Positions 60,588 through 64,000 of a stretch of 64,000 nt of DNA are shown here, one piece after another (position 1 is the first letter of the stretch; each line of letters begins with the position of its first letter). The notes beneath the pieces are model-generated. The model searched no databases and was not told the origin of the DNA. It saw only the letters and a list, made by a program, of their open reading frames with translations. A program made the translations under genes and the position numbers. The DNA is from Devosia sp. FJ2-5-3 (GTDB taxonomy: Bacteria; Pseudomonadota; Alphaproteobacteria; Rhizobiales; Devosiaceae), in contig NZ_CP104007.1 of NCBI RefSeq assembly GCF_029201545.1, positions 2,576,501 to 2,640,500 of the forward strand, read 5' to 3'.

Positions 60588-61823
60588 ATGGCTGAACCGC
60601 CGTTCTGGCACTACACCAAGATCATCAAGCCAATGTTCGACAACAAGCCGGTCGATCAGATCGTGCTCGGCCGTATCATCACGGCAGTTGGCGACGAAGT
60701 CATCGAAGACGGCTTCATGGAAGTTCGTGGCGGCAAGATCACGCGCGTGGGGGCGCGGGCAGATCTGGGCACGCCCGAAGCTGGCCTCGACATCCGCGAC
60801 ACCGGCGGCAAGACATTGCTCCCCGGCCTGATCCAGTCGCATGGCCATCTGAGCTGGGACGGCATCCACGAGCTGTCCTTCCAGTCGATGTATGACAGCC
60901 CGGAAATCCGCGCCTACAAGGCCGCGGGCAACATGCTCAAGTCGCTCCGCGCGGGTATCACCCTCGTCCGCGACCTTGGCGTGCACAATGCCAATCTCTT
61001 CGCCAAGCAGGCCGTCGCCCAGGGCATCGTCCCCGGCCCGCGCCTTCTGGTGAGCGGCGAGTCCATCATCCAGACGGGCGGCCACACCTATTGGGTCTGC
61101 CGCGAAGCCTCGGGCGCCGACGAAATGCGCCGCGCAGTCCGCGACCAGGTCAAGGGCGGCGCCGATCTGATCAAGATCATGGCCTGCCACGATACGCTCG
61201 AATTCACCGATGCCGAGCTCGAGGCCCTGATCGACGAAGCGCACCGTAACAAGCTGCCCGTCACCGCCCACGCCACTTATGATGCCTGCATCCGTCGCGT
61301 GGCCGAATTCGGCGTCGATTGCGTCGAACATGGTGGCTCGATGAGCGACGAGACCATCCAGATCCTCCTCGACAAGAAGATCCCGATCGTCACCACCTTC
61401 TCGGCCCTGGTCCTCCAGGCCAAGCCGGAAATCGCCCGCGCCTATGGCATTCCCGAGTGGAAAATTGCCGAGCGCCAGCGCGCCGTCGGCGACAAGACCC
61501 GTTTCGATGGCCTTGTCCGTGCCGCCAAGGCCGGCGTGCCGATCGTCTTCGGCACCGACGCCGGTAGCCCGGCCGTGGAGCACGACAAGCTCGCCCCTGA
61601 ACTCGAGTTCATGGTCGAAGTCGGCGTCTGCCCCAATCGTCTCGACGCCATCCGCGCCGCGACCATCCGTGCCGCCCAGCTCTCCAAGCTCGACGCCAAG
61701 ATCGGTTCGCTCGAAGCGGGCAAGGAAGCAGACTTCATCATCGTCGACGGCAAGCCTGACGAGGACCTCTACGCCCTCGAGCACGTCAACGAAACCTATA
61801 TCGCCGGAAAGAGAATGCACTGA
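60588..61823 (+). CDS. amidohydrolase family protein (prolidase/imidazolonepropionase-like)
   Basis: 411 residues from ATG (MAEPPFWHYTKIIKP) behind AAGGGGGGACGTGAC. Metal ligands: His85 and His87 (SHGHL), Lys196 as probable carboxylated bridge (LIKIMACHDT), His228 (TAHATY), His248 (VEHGG) and Asp324 (FGTDAG). Binuclear zinc amidohydrolases of this type cleave Xaa-Pro or N-acyl amino acid bonds or cyclic amides. Overlaps the aminotransferase start by one base (TGATG), so its product is plausibly the aminotransferase substrate. Confidence 0.88.
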   Translation: MAEPPFWHYTKIIKPMFDNKPVDQIVLGRIITAVGDEVIEDGFMEVRGGKITRVGARADLGTPEAGLDIRDTGGKTLLPGLIQSHGHLSWDGIHELSFQSMYDSPEIRAYKAAGNMLKSLRAGITLVRDLGVHNANLFAKQAVAQGIVPGPRLLVSGESIIQTGGHTYWVCREASGADEMRRAVRDQVKGGADLIKIMACHDTLEFTDAELEALIDEAHRNKLPVTAHATYDACIRRVAEFGVDCVEHGGSMSDETIQILLDKKIPIVTTFSALVLQAKPEIARAYGIPEWKIAERQRAVGDKTRFDGLVRAAKAGVPIVFGTDAGSPAVEHDKLAPELEFMVEVGVCPNRLDAIRAATIRAAQLSKLDAKIGSLEAGKEADFIIVDGKPDEDLYALEHVNETYIAGKRMH

Positions 61824-63004
61824 TGAGCGCCATCGCGAACAAGCTGACCAACCGCATCGTCGAGGAAGATCTCTCCTTCCGCTCGCGCATGCTCGAAATC
61901 GCGGCCGGCATGAACAATGTCATCGCCATGGGCCGCGGCGATCCGGACTTCCACACGCCAAAGCACATTGCCGAGGCGGCCAAGAAGGCCATTGACGAGA
62001 ACCAGCACCACTATACCGGCCCCACCGGTATTCCGGCGCTGCGCAAGGCCATCGCCGAGCACCTCACCGACGTCTACAACCTCGATCACACGGCCGACGA
62101 GATCGTCGTCACCGCCGGCGTGCAGGAGTCGATCACCCTGCTCATGCTGGCGCTGATCAATCCGGGCGATGAAGTGCTCATCACTTCGCCGCGCTTCATG
62201 ACCTATGACACCGCCGTCAACTTTGCCGGTGGCGTGCCCGTCCCCGTCCCGACCTTCCAGAAGGACGATTTCGCGCTCGACATCAACGAGATCGAAAAGC
62301 GCATCACCCCCAAGACGCGCATGTTCGTGCTGGTCTCGCCGAACAACCCGACCGGCGCCGTCACCCCGCCGGCCGTGATCCGCCAGATTGCCGAGCTGGC
62401 CATCAAGCACGACATCATCATCGTCTCGGACGAGATCTACGCCCAGATCATCTATGACGGTAACGAGCACCTCTCCATCGGCACCCTGCCGGGGATGAAG
62501 GAACGCACCATCACGCTCAACGGCTTCTCGAAGACCTTCGCGATGACCGGCTGGCGCGTTGGCTATCTCGCCGCTCCTGCTGACTTCGTGACCAAGGTCA
62601 CCGAGATGCGCCACACGCTCTCGATCAACACCTGCACGATCTCGCAACACGCCGCCCTCGCGGCCCTGACCGGCCCGATGGAGCCGATCCAGGCCATGAT
62701 CGACGCCTATACCGAACGCCGCGCCTTCCTCCTGCCGGCACTCGACGAAATGGGCTTGACCTATGGCAATCCCGGCGGCGCCTTCTACGTCTACATCAAC
62801 GTTGCCGGCACCGGCATGTCGACCCCGGACTTCTGCGAGAAGCTGCTGCGCGAAACCGGCGTCATGATGTTCCCCGGCACCATGTTCGGCGACCATGACC
62901 CCAGCTATATCCGCCTGTCCTTCCTGCAGCCGCTCGAAGTCATCAAGGATGCCGTCGAACGCATGAAGGGCTTCATGGCCCGTCACGGAAAGGCCGCCTC
63001 GTAA
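61823..63004 (+). CDS. class I/II PLP-dependent aminotransferase (second)
   Basis: 393 residues. PLP Lys237 in LNGFSKTFAMTGWRVGY, SPNNPTG at 172-178, SDEIYAQII. Parallels the 53632 enzyme over its full length (GRGDPD, TPKHI). It shares one base with the amidohydrolase stop and one with the next start (TAATG). Probably removes the amino group of the residue freed by the amidohydrolase or M24 protein. Confidence 0.9.
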   Translation: MSAIANKLTNRIVEEDLSFRSRMLEIAAGMNNVIAMGRGDPDFHTPKHIAEAAKKAIDENQHHYTGPTGIPALRKAIAEHLTDVYNLDHTADEIVVTAGVQESITLLMLALINPGDEVLITSPRFMTYDTAVNFAGGVPVPVPTFQKDDFALDINEIEKRITPKTRMFVLVSPNNPTGAVTPPAVIRQIAELAIKHDIIIVSDEIYAQIIYDGNEHLSIGTLPGMKERTITLNGFSKTFAMTGWRVGYLAAPADFVTKVTEMRHTLSINTCTISQHAALAALTGPMEPIQAMIDAYTERRAFLLPALDEMGLTYGNPGGAFYVYINVAGTGMSTPDFCEKLLRETGVMMFPGTMFGDHDPSYIRLSFLQPLEVIKDAVERMKGFMARHGKAAS

Positions 63005-64000
63005 TGAACAAGCCTAATCCTGCCGAAAAGTTCGTCGGCATCCAGGTCAGCCCGATCAGCTTCCTCGACGAAGGCGTCGACACCGTCCTCGATACCCTCA
63101 AGGATCGCGTTGGCGTCAACGTGCTGATGCTGGGCACCGTGTCCTGGCTTGGCCTCAAGACCGGTCGCTCCATCTCGCACAAGCTGGACGGCTGGCCGGA
63201 CCATGGCGTACCAGAACCCTTCGCCATGAAGGGCGGCGCCTATTTCCAGCCGAACCCCGCCTATTACAACGGCACCTTCATCAAGGATTACCGCGCCCGC
63301 GACCCCGAGTTCGAGGGCAAGGACATCCTCAAGATGGTGATCCCGGAGGCCCATGAGCGCGGCCAGAAGGTCTACATCGAGCTGATGGAGCCCTTCTTCA
63401 AATATACCGGCCACGGCTCCACCAACACGGTCGACATCCCCAATCTGGCCCAGGCCATGGAAGTGGATATCTTCGGCCGCCTCACGGGCGATCCCTCGAC
63501 CAGCCATCCGGACTATCGCAACTGGATCCTCTCTATGATCGAGGATCAGGTGCGCAATTACGACCTCGATGGCGTGATGTGGTGCAATGAGCGCAATTCG
63601 CCGCTCGATACCCTGATCCAGGGCGGCGCGCCGGGCGATTTCTCGACCCATGCCCGTCGCGAGGCGATGGAACGCGGCATCGACGTCGAGTCCTGCCGCC
63701 GCGCCATGCTGAACCTTTATGATTTTATGCAGGAAGCAGCAGCCGGCAAGTCGTTCGCGGACGGAGCGTTCATCACCTTCATCCGCAAGCTGCTCGAAAA
63801 TCCGGAAGCCCTGATCTGGGAGCGCTTCTGGCTGGAGCGGAACAAGGATCTCGACCGCGAGCTCTATGGCCTCGTCAAGTGGTGCAAGCCCGGCATGCCG
63901 TTCGGCCTCAACGTCTGGAACCGCAACCACTTCAACATCTTCCGCCGCGCCCAGTGGCCGTGGGAAGAGCAGACCCGCTACGCCGATTTCGTCAAGCCGA
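63004..64000 (+). CDS. unrecognised TIM-barrel-like protein, truncated by window end
   Basis: 332 codons are visible and the frame is still open at the window edge. It begins MNKPNPAEKFVGIQVSPISF. Features recall glycosidase-like TIM barrels of unknown function: QKVYIELMEPFFKY, DYDGVMW-like strand (YDLDGVMWCNERNS) and FGLNVWNRNHF. No signal peptide, so probably cytoplasmic. It resembles in architecture, not closely in sequence, the unknown protein at 1686-2867. Co-translated with the aminotransferase. Confidence 0.7.
   Translation, partial: MNKPNPAEKFVGIQVSPISFLDEGVDTVLDTLKDRVGVNVLMLGTVSWLGLKTGRSISHKLDGWPDHGVPEPFAMKGGAYFQPNPAYYNGTFIKDYRARDPEFEGKDILKMVIPEAHERGQKVYIELMEPFFKYTGHGSTNTVDIPNLAQAMEVDIFGRLTGDPSTSHPDYRNWILSMIEDQVRNYDLDGVMWCNERNSPLDTLIQGGAPGDFSTHARREAMERGIDVESCRRAMLNLYDFMQEAAAGKSFADGAFITFIRKLLENPEALIWERFWLERNKDLDRELYGLVKWCKPGMPFGLNVWNRNHFNIFRRAQWPWEEQTRYADFVKP

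Overview
The window is GC-rich, densely packed bacterial DNA. Neighbouring genes often overlap as ATGA, TAATG or TGATG. The mix of Tat-exported ABC binding proteins, branched-chain-type (Liv) transporters, an opgG-opgH-opgC glucan operon and many FCD-type GntR, LysR and Gfo/Idh genes suggests an alphaproteobacterium of the Hyphomicrobiales, perhaps Devosia-like. That placement is inference: there is no rRNA gene or other marker here. I saw no tRNA, rRNA, CRISPR array, insertion sequence or prophage. No gene-free stretch exceeds 300 bases. All product names come from reading motifs and overall protein architecture; no database search was possible.

Layout. (A) 1-6513, plus strand: the tail of an ABC permease, a Tat-exported binding protein, a small VOC protein, an unrecognised TIM-barrel-like protein, two short-chain dehydrogenases and two Gfo/Idh oxidoreductases. 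This looks like uptake and stepwise oxidation of an unknown, probably polyol-like, compound. (B) 6581-11315, minus strand: opgG-opgH-opgC for succinylated osmoregulated periplasmic glucans; opgH appears to have lost the frame at its N-terminus. (C) 11534-25929, minus strand: a DUF35 Zn-ribbon gene and a complete Liv transporter, then a CoA-transferase, enoyl-CoA hydratase, Cys-less thiolase-like protein, hydantoinase/oxoprolinase A and B, SDR and aldehyde dehydrogenase. A palindrome of the TGGTnnnACCA type precedes both halves and also the GntR gene at 26763-27506, so these form one probable regulon.

(D) 26132-40706: a flavin reductase, the GntR regulator and an aromatic (hydroxyquinol/resorcinol-type) module. 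The module holds a maleylacetate reductase, a second complete Liv transporter, a FAD phenol-type hydroxylase and an intradiol dioxygenase. A second intradiol dioxygenase follows, with a His-to-Asn change at an expected iron ligand, plus an MhqO/MhqD-like pair. Two paralogous LysR genes each have a T-N11-A palindrome over their own start codon.

(E) 40760-64000 looks like one large catabolic locus. A minus-strand run goes from an M32 carboxypeptidase at 56360 through aminotransferase, VOC, AstE-like amidase, PuuE-like and AllA-like ureide enzymes, DapA-like lyase, GntR, epimerase and Gfo/Idh. It then reaches a Dpp-type transporter with two tandem binding proteins and no ATPase. A divergent plus-strand operon from 56555 carries two tandem DUF4438 proteins, an Ldh-family dehydrogenase, an M24 protein lacking metal ligands, an amidohydrolase, a second aminotransferase and a truncated TIM-barrel-like gene. 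A perfect 14-bp palindrome, GATTGTCGACAATC, lies between the two arms. This is the best candidate for an undescribed system: probably uptake and dismantling of a peptide-like or ureido compound.

A trait that recurs across the window: all five binding-protein genes are followed, 10-22 bases after the stop, by a GC-rich hairpin without a U-tract, placed just before the next gene.
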